From Thalassobium sp. R2A62 (GTDB lineage: Bacteria > Pseudomonadota > Alphaproteobacteria > Rhodobacterales > Rhodobacteraceae): a DNA stretch of 64,000 nucleotides. Both the position numbers and the translations under genes were made by a program. Below are positions 20,080-29,044 of the stretch, one piece after another. The DNA lies in NCBI RefSeq assembly GCF_000161835.1, contig NZ_GG697169.2:2546575-2610574 (forward strand), given 5' to 3'. Numbering within the stretch: position 1 is the stretch's first letter; each line of letters begins with the position of its first letter. The notes beneath the pieces were generated by a model that saw nothing but the letters and a program-made list of their open reading frames with translations, was not told where the DNA came from and did not search any database.

Positions 20080-21819
20080 GCCAACAGCCAAGTAACCACC
20101 GGGCAAAGGGGCAAATCCCAATGCAACTTGGACCGCGCGGATTTGCTCAAAGAGCAAGGCCTTCCTTAATGGTTTGCTCAAAACGGCATCCATACCTTGG
20201 GCCAACAACGCGTCATGATCGTCTTTGAGGGCATGCGCAGTGATTGCACAAATTGGCGTACGCTCCGCGCCCTCGAAATCACGAATGGCTGCAGTTGCCT
20301 CTAGCCCGTCCATAAACGGCATTGAGAAGTTCATGAACACGAGGTCAGGTTCAAGCGATTGGCATAATTCAAACGCCTCTTGCCCGTTGTTCGCAAACCT
20401 CAGGTCGATGTCAGCAGTCTGAACTGTTTTGCGAAACACCAGCTGGTTGGTCTTGTTGTCCTCGGCGCACAAAACAACCAGCCGTTCCCGCTCTTCCTTT
20501 GGGGCGGCCAGATCAACGTCGATATAGAACTGCGACCCTTCGCCCAACGTGCTTTCCGCCCAAATGTCGCCCCCCATCAGTGTCACCAACTTGTACGTGA
20601 TCGACAGCCCTAAACCTGTGCCTTCAAAGCTGCGGGTGTGATCCGACTCAACCTGTGAAAACTCTCCAAAAATCGCTGTCAGGCTCTCGGGTGGAATTCC
20701 AATCCCGCTGTCGGTCACGACGATGCGGCGGCGATTTGGGCCACCCGTGGGGACGGGGGTCACTGTCAGACTGACGCGACCTTCTGTTGTGAACTTTACG
20801 GCATTGCCCAATAGGTTGAACATAATCTGCCGCATGCGCCCACGATCACCCAGCAAATAACCCGGCACAGCATCGGAATACTCAAAGTTCAAGGTGATTC
20901 CTCTGTCTTGTGCCGCAGGCCGCAACAACGTCACAACCTCGGTTAGGCAGGTCCGCGCATCGAATGGCTCGATGTTTAGCGTCAGTTTTTCGGCCTCAAT
21001 CTTGGAGTAATCCAAGACATCATTGATGATTTCCAACAGCCCTGCGGCAGAGCTGTGGATTGTGTCGACAAACAGCTTTTGCTCATCATCCAAGGTTGTG
21101 TTGACCAATAGCGCGGCCATACCCATCACACCGTTCATTGGCGTTCGAATTTCATGGCTTATATTGGCGAGGAACGATGATTTGGCCGCGTGTCGCGGCC
21201 TTGGCCTTTTCCCGTGCGGTGTCGAGCTCGGTTTGAACGGACATTGTTTCGGTCATGTTCAGCGCCAAGGTCACCATATCGCCGTCCCGCGAACGTCGAT
21301 CTATCAGCTTGATATATTGTCCGTTCCACAGCTCAAAATTATAGGGTTTTGGCGCGTCGGATTGCCAGCGTTCCAGCATCCACGCTGTCGGTGACAAATC
21401 ACCGGTGTCAATGACCCCTTCTTCGGTACAAATCTGAAGGACGCGAATATAGGTGACGCCAGACTTGATCTCGTCATGCCCATCAAACACTGGCAAATAC
21501 GCAGTGTTCGCCGCGATCATCCGGCCACCGGATTCAAAACGGCAAAGCCGTCGCGGATGGTCTCCACCGAATCCCACAACCGTCGTTCGGCGATTTCGGT
21601 CCGGCGGGTCGCTGTTTGTAAATCCGCTTTGACCCGCATGTTTTCATCCCGCAGGCTGCCGACCTCTTCACGGGTTTCGCGAATTTCTTCGTTCAGCTCT
21701 TTGGCATACTCGGCGAGCTTTTTGTTCGCAGCAAACAGTTCGGCCTGCTTTTGTTCAAGCAGCCGTTGCGCGGCGAGACGTGCCCGCCGCTCTTCGGTAA
21801 AGCGTTCTGCAATGCCCAT
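20080..21819 (-). pseudogene. PAS-containing hybrid sensor histidine kinase, broken by two frameshifts
   Basis: Three frames together make one protein. From ATG 21819: a coiled coil (MGIAERFTEERRARLAAQRL...) and the start of a PAS domain. A second frame carries the rest of the PAS domain (AANTAYLPVFDGH...). A third has the H-box [15 protein letters not shown], the ATPase N-box [10 protein letters not shown] and a C-terminal receiver domain. Shifts lie at an A run (21536-21539; one base short) and near 21184-21189 (one base extra). The receiver reads [14 protein letters not shown], with Asn where the phosphorylated Asp should be (20329-20331). An alternative start is ATG 21864. Probably a decayed gene; sequencing error is possible. 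Confidence 0.8.
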
Positions 21820-21877
21820 CGGCCAATTTGCCCTAGGTGGTTCGCACCCTGATGGACCGGCCATGGTAAACGGCGAC

Positions 21878-23053
21878 TTAAAGCCGCTCGATCGCCAATG
21901 CGATGCCTTGGCCACCGCCAATGCACATTGTGATCAAGGCACGCTTGCCGCCGGTCCGCTGCAATTCATACATCGCCTTGATCGTGATGATCACACCTGT
22001 TGCCCCAACCGGATGCCCCAATGCAATCGCGCCGCCATTTGGATTTACTCGGGCGGGATCTAACCCCAGACCACGGGTCACCGCCAAGGCTTGGCTGGCA
22101 AAGGCTTCGTTGGATTCGATCACGTCAAAATCATCGGCACCAAGGCCCGTCTTGACGAACAGATTCTTGACAGCAGGGATCGGTCCGATGCCCATCACCT
22201 CGGGACGGACGCCAGCATGGGCATAGCCCAGCACCCGAAAGGCTGGTGTTTGCCCATTGGCTTCGGCGGCAGACATGGTCGACATGACGATTGCAGCGGC
22301 ACCATCATTGATCCCCGACGCATTGCCAGCAGTGACGGACCCGTCCTTTTGAAAGACAGGGCGCAACCCACCCAAGGCATCAAGCGTCGTCGACTTGGGG
22401 TGTTCGTCTTTGACGAAATCAACTGTGTCGCGTTTGACGCGCACTGATACTGGCGTGATCTGATCGTCAAAATATCCTGCTTGGATTGCCGCGGCTGCTC
22501 TTTCTTGGCTGCTCAGTGCAAAAGCGTCCTGATCCGCACGGCTGACGTCATGTTCTGCGGCTACGTTTTCCGCCGTGACGCCCATGTGGCCTGTTCCAAA
22601 CGGACAGCTCAGGGCACCCAGCATCATGTCTTGGGCACCTGCATCACCCATCTTTTGGCCCCACCGTGCGGCAGGCAAAATATAAGGTGACCGGCTCATG
22701 ACCTCGACTCCGCCAGCCAAGGCATATTCGGCATCACCTAGCATCAGCGATTGAATACCAGATACGATCGCTTGGACACCCGATCCGCACAACCGGTTCA
22801 CGTTCATCGCGGGTACGGTTTCAGGCACGCCAGCCTCCATCGCCGCGACGCGAGACAGATACATATCGCGGGGTTCCGTATTGATCACGTGGCCAAATGT
22901 GACATGTCCGATCTGTTCTGGCGAGATACCTGCACGCTCGATTGCCACGCGGCTGACGGTTGCGCCTAACTCGATCGGTGTGGTCCCAGCCAAACTGCCG
23001 CCAAAGCCGCCAATCGCTGTCCGTGCTCCGCCCAAAATTGCGATATCTGTCAT
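21878..23053 (-). CDS. Acetyl-CoA C-acyltransferase (thiolase)
   Basis: This 391-residue thiolase is full length. It has the nucleophile Cys in NVNRLCGSGVQA near residue 89, the catalytic GHPVGATG His near 348 and the second Cys in CIGGGQG near 380. It is closest in pattern to biosynthetic/degradative acetoacetyl-CoA thiolases (PhaA/AtoB-like), but substrate chain length cannot be fixed from sequence. It starts MTDIAILGGARTAIGGFGG. The broken kinase follows 13-58 bases downstream, depending on its start. No partner genes such as phaB are adjacent. Confidence 0.93.
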   Translation of the reverse strand: MTDIAILGGARTAIGGFGGSLAGTTPIELGATVSRVAIERAGISPEQIGHVTFGHVINTEPRDMYLSRVAAMEAGVPETVPAMNVNRLCGSGVQAIVSGIQSLMLGDAEYALAGGVEVMSRSPYILPAARWGQKMGDAGAQDMMLGALSCPFGTGHMGVTAENVAAEHDVSRADQDAFALSSQERAAAAIQAGYFDDQITPVSVRVKRDTVDFVKDEHPKSTTLDALGGLRPVFQKDGSVTAGNASGINDGAAAIVMSTMSAAEANGQTPAFRVLGYAHAGVRPEVMGIGPIPAVKNLFVKTGLGADDFDVIESNEAFASQALAVTRGLGLDPARVNPNGGAIALGHPVGATGVIITIKAMYELQRTGGKRALITMCIGGGQGIALAIERL

Positions 23054-23386
23054 GTCTGATCCTATCTTGCCGCTGGGTGTTTCTCTCTACCTAGCGACGC
23101 AGGCTTGCAGGCTCACGCGAAACGTTGGGTCATTTTACGCAGATCATGAACCGTGTCACTGCCCCGAAGTTATCGAGCAGAAGCAGGTCTTGGGATTTCA
23201 AGCCCATGACCGCAGCTACCCTTTTCGTTGCATCCATTAAGCTCTGAACGGAATGAGACTGTTACTGCTTCGGTCACCTCTCGTGATTTTCGACAGCGGT
23301 TCTGGCCCTGCTGCAGATGTCTTGCTTGTCTAGTGCGTTGGATAACACCACGTTCCTGGCTTACGCGAGCAGATCGTTGAAAATCA
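23054..23386. other. Gene-less stretch right of the thiolase
   Basis: About 330 bases with no recognisable gene, tRNA or repeat. It must contain the thiolase promoter (minus strand). Open frames here are short and their translations resemble nothing I know. Confidence 0.5.
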
Positions 23387-23683
23387 TCATGGCACCAGTG
23401 GGGACAGAGACGGCGTGCTGCTGAAAGCAATTCCAAGCGGACCGATCAAATACAACATGATATTTGCGGCGCAATAGGTGACCACGACGATGGATAACTC
23501 TTCAGCGGTTTTTTTGGACACGCAACTGCAATTTTTGTGTAAGCTCTGCTTCTTTGTCGCGCAATCTGCGGGTTTCATAGCGAGATAAGCCGCCTGACTT
23601 GCTCCTGCGATCGACGGGAATGGGGGTGCGTGACGTTCGTTTGCCAAAACATAGCGGAGCCGGTGATTTATCAATGGAGGCAC
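23387..23683 (-). pseudogene. DUF3422 family membrane protein, remnant with internal deletion
   Basis: The 98-codon frame, starting GTG at 23683, joins the two ends of a DUF3422 protein that normally has about 420-440 residues. The start MPPLINHRLRYVLANERHAPPFPSIAG matches the family N-terminus (HPLRY.LANELHARPFP type). The end TAEELSIVVVTYCAANIMLYLIGPL matches the C-terminal block (TVEGLSVVAISYYAVSLLGYL type). Between them LQLRVQ of the family is readable only in another frame, because of a run of seven T at 23509-23515. The middle of about 350 residues is gone. The family match is from memory of its consensus. Confidence 0.6.
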
Positions 23684-23809
23684 ATTGAAAACGTGTTCCT
23701 GAGTGTGGTTTGGGCTCGCATACCTTAGATTGGAAAGAAGCCATCAATAGAAATGCTATTTCACAACGGCTTATGAAAATACGATCGCTTACTTTTGGAT
23801 TTTGCCTTT

Positions 23810-24700
23810 CTACGTCCACTTTGCCATGGGTGGCAGGCTCATTAAGACTGCGTTGGCATCGTGGCCTGTGGTGAGGCCGAATTTTGTGCCGCGGTCGTAG
23901 ACGAGGTTGTATTCGGCATACAGCCCACGGTGGATCAATTGTGTGTCTTTGTCGGCGTCGCTCCAGCCAAGTGTGCGGCGGTTTTCGACCAAGGGCACGT
24001 AGGCGGGTAGAAATGCGCAACCAATGTCTTGGGTTAGGGCAAAGTCAGTGGCCCAATCGCCTGTGCAATAGTCATCCATGAATATACCGCCGACGCCGCG
24101 CGCACGGTTGCGGTGGGGGATGTAGAAGTATTCGTCTGCCCATGCCTTTAGTTTGGGGTAATGGGCTGTGTCGTGGCGATCGAGGTGCCTTTTTTGCACG
24201 GCGTGGAAATGTGCCGTGTCGTCGTCATATTCAATACAAGGGTTCAGGTCAGACCCGCCACCGAACCACCATGCGTGCGGCGTCCAGAACATACGTGTGT
24301 TCATGTGAACTGCGGGCACATGCGGGTTTTGGACGTGGGCCACAAGTGAGATGCCAGAGGCCCAGAAGCGCGGATCGACAGCCATACCGGGAACGCCGCG
24401 TGCAGCCATTGCTTTTTGTGCAGACTCGCCCAGTTGGCCGTAAACGGTCGAGGTATTTACGCCAACTTTTTCAAACACACGGCCACCGCGCATGACTGAC
24501 ATCAAGCCTCCGCCAGCATCGGCGCCATTATCGCTGCTGCGCGTCGTTGCAGTTTGTTCAAACCTGCCTGCGGGTAGGTGTGCCGTGGGTCCATCGGTTT
24601 GGGTGTCTTCAAGTCTTTCGAACGCTGTGACGATTTCGTCGCGCAAGGTTTCGAACCAAGCAGCGGCTTGGGCTTTTTCGGAAGCGAAAGGTTCGGTCAT
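23810..24700 (-). CDS. hemF: Oxygen-dependent coproporphyrinogen III oxidase
   Basis: HemF decarboxylates coproporphyrinogen III to protoporphyrinogen IX with O2. The 296-residue protein carries the family signatures FWASGISLVAHVQNPHVPAVHMNTR and WWFGGGSDLNPCIEYDDDTAHFH, and the C-terminal block GLYAEYNLVYDRGTKFGL. Its ATG overlaps the bchO stop (ATGA), so it is the last gene of the crtA-bchI-bchD-bchO-hemF operon and the left edge of the photosynthesis cluster. An aerobic enzyme here fits an aerobic phototroph. Confidence 0.97.
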   Translation of the reverse strand: MTEPFASEKAQAAAWFETLRDEIVTAFERLEDTQTDGPTAHLPAGRFEQTATTRSSDNGADAGGGLMSVMRGGRVFEKVGVNTSTVYGQLGESAQKAMAARGVPGMAVDPRFWASGISLVAHVQNPHVPAVHMNTRMFWTPHAWWFGGGSDLNPCIEYDDDTAHFHAVQKRHLDRHDTAHYPKLKAWADEYFYIPHRNRARGVGGIFMDDYCTGDWATDFALTQDIGCAFLPAYVPLVENRRTLGWSDADKDTQLIHRGLYAEYNLVYDRGTKFGLTTGHDANAVLMSLPPMAKWT

Positions 24701-25572
24701 ATTGTCGAGGCCTTTGTCTGCGTCTGGGGTGTCAGCGCGTTTAAAATATGTGGGGCAATCGCGCCTGCGTCTTCTTCGTGGGCGAGATGGCCCAGGTGTG
24801 GTATCATAATGGCCTGCGCATTTGGCATGTGTGCTGCTATATGTTGTGTGGTTTGGGGCGGCACTGCTTTGTCATTTTCAGCAGCAATCAGAATGGTTTG
24901 CGTGCCATGTTCCGGCAAACGGGACAAAAGTGGTTCCAGCTGCCACTGCGCCATCATCTGCAAGGTGCCGTGAACGTGGTCAGAGCTAGCGACCAGTCGG
25001 CGGTAGTAGGCGCGGTCTGCTGTGGAGAGAGTGGAGCCGGTGCCCTTGATAATGCGGTCAACCGTCTGGCCTTGGGATGCGGTAGCGCTAAAGACGGATG
25101 CAGCAAACGGCAGGGTTGCAATGGCTTTGGCCAACAGCGGAAATAAGACCCCCGCGACCCCGTGAAAGGTATCGAGAGCTGCGTTGATGCCGATGATCTG
25201 CGGGACCGGCATTCGTTCTGCCACGCGCAAGGCGATTGCTGCGCCTGCGGAATGGCCAATGATGGCTGCCGGCCGCAGGTTTTCGGCATTGAGTAGGGCG
25301 ATAATGTCTTCAGCCATGGCATCAAGTTTGCAACGGCGTTGTGCGCCTAGGCGGGTGAAACCTTGGCCGGGCAAGTCGATGGCTACAGCGCGGTAATGGT
25401 TAAGGTACGGGATCAAGTGTCGCCAGCTATGTGTCGAACCACCTGCGCCGTGGAGCAGCAGGAGGGTCGGGCCGGAGCCGATGTCTTGGATGTGCCAACG
25501 ATGGGGTTTGCAGACAACAAAACGCGAGTGCTGGGCAAGGGGCCAAGTGGCGTTTTCTTTGGCCCATTCCAT
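24697..25572 (-). CDS. bchO: Alpha/beta hydrolase BchO, putative Mg-chelatase accessory protein
   Basis: This 291-residue alpha/beta hydrolase starts MEWAKENATWPLAQHSRFV. The nucleophile elbow GHSAGAAIALR is near residue 110 and the catalytic His lies in HLGHLAHEE near the end, with the oxyanion stretch LLLLHGAGGSTHSW near 38-51. BchO is conserved next to bchD and bchI in purple bacteria and needed for normal bacteriochlorophyll levels, but its reaction is not established. It follows bchD by four bases and overlaps hemF by four. Confidence 0.92.
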   Translation of the reverse strand: MEWAKENATWPLAQHSRFVVCKPHRWHIQDIGSGPTLLLLHGAGGSTHSWRHLIPYLNHYRAVAIDLPGQGFTRLGAQRRCKLDAMAEDIIALLNAENLRPAAIIGHSAGAAIALRVAERMPVPQIIGINAALDTFHGVAGVLFPLLAKAIATLPFAASVFSATASQGQTVDRIIKGTGSTLSTADRAYYRRLVASSDHVHGTLQMMAQWQLEPLLSRLPEHGTQTILIAAENDKAVPPQTTQHIAAHMPNAQAIMIPHLGHLAHEEDAGAIAPHILNALTPQTQTKASTI

Positions 25573-25576
25573 CGCG

Positions 25577-27223
25577 TTAGCTACCCAAAGATGTGCTGAT
25601 AGCTGCAGAGACCCCTTTGGCGTCAGCGCGGGGCAGGGGGATGTAGGTGGCGTCCATAGTTTGCGCGAGTTCTTGTAGCGCGCGTTCGGGGCGCATTGTC
25701 GTATCGATGACGATCGCTTCGACCCGGGCTGCGTTGATTTTTTTGGCGATCAACTGGGCGTCGGTTGCCGCAAGCTTGCGGTTGCCGGTGCCGTCAAGGG
25801 CAACGTTTGCGCGACCGTCTGTCAGCAGCACGATTGTCGGAGTAAGGCCCTTTTGCGTGGTGGTTTGTGCAAGGGCCAGCGCTGCCGTCAGTCCAGCGGC
25901 AAGTGGCGTGCCGCCGCCACCGGGTAGGGCTGCGAGGCGCTTTTTGGTTTGCACTAACGAGCGCGTAGGCGGCAGGATCAGGTCTGCGTCTGTGCCGCGA
26001 AAGGCAATCAAGGCGACATGGTCGCGGCGGGCGTAGGCTTCGGATAACAACAGCTCTACTGCGCCTTTGGCTTCGGCCAAGCGGGCCATTGCAGCGGACC
26101 CAGAGGCGTCAACAGTGAAGATCAGCAACCGGTCGGAAAGGGTTTGATAGCATTTGTGGCGTAAGTCGGATTGCCGAAAGATTGGGCCTATGCGCGCGGG
26201 CTCTGCGTTTTTGCGCAAAGTTTGCCACGGGATCGCGGCGCGCAAGGTGGCGATCAGATCAACGCGGGCTGCGCTGGCTTTGGAGCCTGTGCGTGCGGGC
26301 AGGGGTCTGCCACGGCGGTTGCTGATGCGTTTTGCACCGGAACCCACCCCAGCAGCCCTTTTTGAGGTCTGTGCGTCGAGATTTGCCAGCAGATTGGGGG
26401 GCAGGACAGCTTTGATCGCGTCCAAAAGGATATCTTTGGGGATTGAAAACGGCTGATCTTGTGGTTGGCTATCTTGGTTTGCGTCTTGTGGGGTATTTTC
26501 GGTCGCATCGTCGTGTGGCATTTGCGTGGCGCGATGCGCGTAGACCAAAGCGACAGCGATGGCCACGTCGTCCGCAGTTAGGGTGTCTCGGTCCTGCCAA
26601 GCCGCATGGGTCTGTGCGGCGTTGAGCGCGAATGTCGGCGCGCGCAGGCTGGAAATGCCAAGGCTAACAGCCAATGTCACAAGATCGGACAGAACTGCAG
26701 GTGGTACAATCACTTTGCGGGCAGAGCGGCGCAATACCGAGAGATTTTCGGGCAGCGGAATGGCGCTAAGATCGGCCATCGCGACGTGATCAAGCGTGAC
26801 GTGGAACGCGGTGCGGTCTGAGAGGGCAGGGGGGACCGTTTGCGCGTCTTCTGATCCTTCGTCGAGGGCGAGAAGGGCGTGGCTGTGGCCTGCATCCAAT
26901 GCCTGACCAAGGCGTGCGGACATGTAGGGGTCTATGCGTTCGGCCATTGGCAAGATGAATAGGGATGGTAAGCGATCTAGCAGGCCACGTTGCTTTACAA
27001 GTGTGCCCCCGCTGAGTGTTGCGGAAAGGTCGATGTCGCCGTCTAGCACTTGGGCAGTCATATGTGGGTGCAAGCGTACCGAAGGCATTGGCAGTTTTGC
27101 GGCCCCTGCAAGGAGGGCGTCGCGTGCAGGGCCGCTGCGCGCACGCACGACCACACCGCCCAGCGATTGCGGGTCAATTGCAAGCAACGTGAGGGCCATA
27201 GTCGCGCGTTGCCACGGGGTCAT
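25577..27223 (-). CDS. bchD: Magnesium chelatase subunit D
   Basis: BchD is the platform subunit of Mg-chelatase, which inserts Mg2+ into protoporphyrin IX together with BchI and BchH. From ATG 27223 (MTPWQRATMALTLLAIDPQSLGG) it has 548 residues. The N-terminal half is a degenerate AAA+ domain. A linker rich in D, Q and P follows near residues 265-290. The C-terminal von Willebrand A domain has the metal-binding motif DASGSAA and ends near GGGTPLAAGL. The start lies one base after the bchI stop (TGACATG). Confidence 0.95.
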   Translation of the reverse strand: MTPWQRATMALTLLAIDPQSLGGVVVRARSGPARDALLAGAAKLPMPSVRLHPHMTAQVLDGDIDLSATLSGGTLVKQRGLLDRLPSLFILPMAERIDPYMSARLGQALDAGHSHALLALDEGSEDAQTVPPALSDRTAFHVTLDHVAMADLSAIPLPENLSVLRRSARKVIVPPAVLSDLVTLAVSLGISSLRAPTFALNAAQTHAAWQDRDTLTADDVAIAVALVYAHRATQMPHDDATENTPQDANQDSQPQDQPFSIPKDILLDAIKAVLPPNLLANLDAQTSKRAAGVGSGAKRISNRRGRPLPARTGSKASAARVDLIATLRAAIPWQTLRKNAEPARIGPIFRQSDLRHKCYQTLSDRLLIFTVDASGSAAMARLAEAKGAVELLLSEAYARRDHVALIAFRGTDADLILPPTRSLVQTKKRLAALPGGGGTPLAAGLTAALALAQTTTQKGLTPTIVLLTDGRANVALDGTGNRKLAATDAQLIAKKINAARVEAIVIDTTMRPERALQELAQTMDATYIPLPRADAKGVSAAISTSLGS

Positions 27224-27224
27224 G

Positions 27225-28232
27225 TCAAGCGTCCAAAGTCTCGGCAACGATGCGGTCCACGCGTGCGCCGGATCCGGCTTCGTCCAGTGGGTCGCGGCGC
27301 AAGCGGTGGCGCAGGGCAAGCGCTGCTGTGGCGCGGATGTGGGCCGTTGTTAACACGGTGTCATTGCGGAAGGCGGCAAAGGCGCGCGCGGCTTTGAGCA
27401 AAGTCAGCTCTCCGCGCAATCCGTCAGAGCCGAGATTGATGCAAAGCTCTGCAACGGTGCGCAGCGCTGAGTCGGGTGTTTTGAGATCTTTGAGAGTTTG
27501 ACGAGCTGTAACAATGCGGTCGCGCAAGGCGGCGTCTTCGGCCTGCCAGCGCAGCATAAAGGCGCTGTGGTCGTTATCATAAGAGTCGCGGCGTTTGATC
27601 ACGTCGACGCGGTCTTCGATATGAGTCGGTGAGACGACATCGACCGACAGGCCAAAACGATCAAGGAGTTGTGGGCGCAACTCGCCCTCTTCAGGATTGC
27701 CTGAGCCGACCAGTACAAAGCGGGCGGGGTGGCGGATGGACAGGCCTTCGCGCTCTACCACGTTTTCGCCGGATTGGGCGACATCAAGCAGCAAATCAAC
27801 GATGTGATCTTCGAGCAAGTTGACCTCGTCAATGTACAAATATCCGCGGTTCGCTTGGGCCAATAATCCGGGCTGAAATGCCTTTTCGCCCTTTGTTAGA
27901 GCTTTTTCGATGTCCAAAGCGCCTGTCACGCGATCCTCTGACGCGCCAAGAGGCAGGTCGATGACAGGGGTGGGCACATCGTGGGTGGAAATTTCGTTGA
28001 TGACGGCCCAATCGGGGCAATCCTCGGGCTGTGCGCAGTTGACGGGGCAATCTTTGACCACGCTGATAGGTGGTAGCAGACCTGCAAGCGCACGCACGGC
28101 TGTGGATTTGCCCGTGCCACGTTCGCCAAACACCAGAACACCGCCGATTGATGGGTCAATCGCGGTGAGGATCATGGCTTGCTTCATCTCGTCTTGACCG
28201 ACGATGGCGGAGAAGGGGAATGGATGCTTCAT
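27225..28232 (-). CDS. bchI: Magnesium chelatase ATPase subunit I
   Basis: BchI is the AAA+ motor of Mg-chelatase. The protein has 335 residues from ATG 28232 (MKHPFPFSAIVGQDEMKQAM). Walker A is GERGTGKS near residues 37-44, and Walker B is YLYIDEVNLLEDH near 140-152. The sensor stretch FVLVGSGNPEEGELRPQLLDRFG follows. The start overlaps the crtA stop (ATGA), as in Rhodobacter clusters. The frame is open 13 codons upstream inside crtA, without homology. Confidence 0.97.
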   Translation of the reverse strand: MKHPFPFSAIVGQDEMKQAMILTAIDPSIGGVLVFGERGTGKSTAVRALAGLLPPISVVKDCPVNCAQPEDCPDWAVINEISTHDVPTPVIDLPLGASEDRVTGALDIEKALTKGEKAFQPGLLAQANRGYLYIDEVNLLEDHIVDLLLDVAQSGENVVEREGLSIRHPARFVLVGSGNPEEGELRPQLLDRFGLSVDVVSPTHIEDRVDVIKRRDSYDNDHSAFMLRWQAEDAALRDRIVTARQTLKDLKTPDSALRTVAELCINLGSDGLRGELTLLKAARAFAAFRNDTVLTTAHIRATAALALRHRLRRDPLDEAGSGARVDRIVAETLDA

Positions 28233-28930
28233 GCGGTGTCCAATTGTTGGAGGGGCGAGGTGCCGCCCCATGTGCCTGTGTCCGACAAAAGCGTGAAACG
28301 GGCGTAAAGTTCTTCGTTAAACCAGCCATCGTTGCGGACGGCTTTGATGGCTTCGGCATGTGGGCCAGTGCGGGCGAAATTTGCCATTGTCACGGCGTCT
28401 GGCCAGATCGAGAAGGTAACTTGGTGGAGCCAAGGGATCTCTCCCATGCCGATTTTGAACATGACGTTGGGGTTGCGACCAATCACGGCGGATATGTTGG
28501 GCACGCGGCGCCAGAACTTGGCCAATGTGCTGGGTTTGATCGTGGCGCGGGTCAGGGCGGCAAGTGGGCCGGTAGTAAGTTGTGCTGATGGTGTGAATGG
28601 CGTTTGGCCTGACCATGCGCCGCGGGCTGTATCGGCCGCCATGAAAACGGTCCAGCTTTCAGACGCCTGCGCGCGGTAGCGTTGAAAGATGGGTGCGTCT
28701 TGGGCGGCTTTCGCGTCGGCGACATCTTGATATGTTGCAAGGATGGCGTAGACGGCAGTGTTAGGGATCGGTGTGAATCCTTCGCCAGAGCCTGAACCGC
28801 ACAGCTTCCAGAATTCGATGCCGGGGATTCGTTTCATGTGACCGCGTGCGCGGCCCATCATTGAGAATGCCCAAATGCGGGACCGGATGGACCCGAAACG
28901 AAAGAAGCTGATGCTGACGACCTGCGACAT
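28229..28930 (-). CDS. crtA: Spheroidene monooxygenase
   Basis: CrtA adds the 2-keto group to spheroidene using O2, giving spheroidenone, the red pigment of aerobic cells. The 233-residue protein has typical stretches MMGRARGHMKRIPGIEFWKLCGSGSG, the N-terminal VSISFFRFGSIRSRIWAF, and IGMGEIPWLHQVTFSIW. It is first in a leftward operon with bchI, bchD, bchO and hemF. It diverges from crtI across a 114-base region with two PpsR-type palindromes. Its presence shows that the organism can make spheroidenone. Confidence 0.94.
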   Translation of the reverse strand: MSQVVSISFFRFGSIRSRIWAFSMMGRARGHMKRIPGIEFWKLCGSGSGEGFTPIPNTAVYAILATYQDVADAKAAQDAPIFQRYRAQASESWTVFMAADTARGAWSGQTPFTPSAQLTTGPLAALTRATIKPSTLAKFWRRVPNISAVIGRNPNVMFKIGMGEIPWLHQVTFSIWPDAVTMANFARTGPHAEAIKAVRNDGWFNEELYARFTLLSDTGTWGGTSPLQQLDTA

Positions 28931-28950
28931 GGGGCGTAGAATCCTAAATA

Positions 28951-28968
28951 TGTAAACTTACCCTGACA
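28951..28968. promoter_or_regulatory. PpsR/CrtJ-type operator, crtA-proximal
   Basis: TGTAAACTTACCCTGACA, an exact TGT-N12-ACA palindrome, lies 21 bases upstream of the crtA start. PpsR/CrtJ binds this form and represses pigment genes under oxygen; binding here is inferred. Confidence 0.75.
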
Positions 28969-29006
28969 CATATACCTTGCAATGTGAAGGAGTGGCGCGC
29001 TAGAAA

Positions 29007-29024
29007 TGTAAAGTAAAGTTTACA
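29007..29024. promoter_or_regulatory. PpsR/CrtJ-type operator, crtI-proximal
   Basis: TGTAAAGTAAAGTTTACA, an exact TGT-N12-ACA site with good overall dyad symmetry, lies 21 bases upstream of the crtI start. It is 38 bases from the crtA-side site, so the pair can control both directions. Confidence 0.78.
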
Positions 29025-29044
29025 CCATTGGATAGGGGGCCGCC

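Noticed and set aside
23502-24020. 172-codon frame overlapping the hemF 3' end
   Set aside because: Its first two thirds are a shadow of hemF; its last part overlaps the DUF3422 remnant and carries only the out-of-frame LQLRVQ segment.
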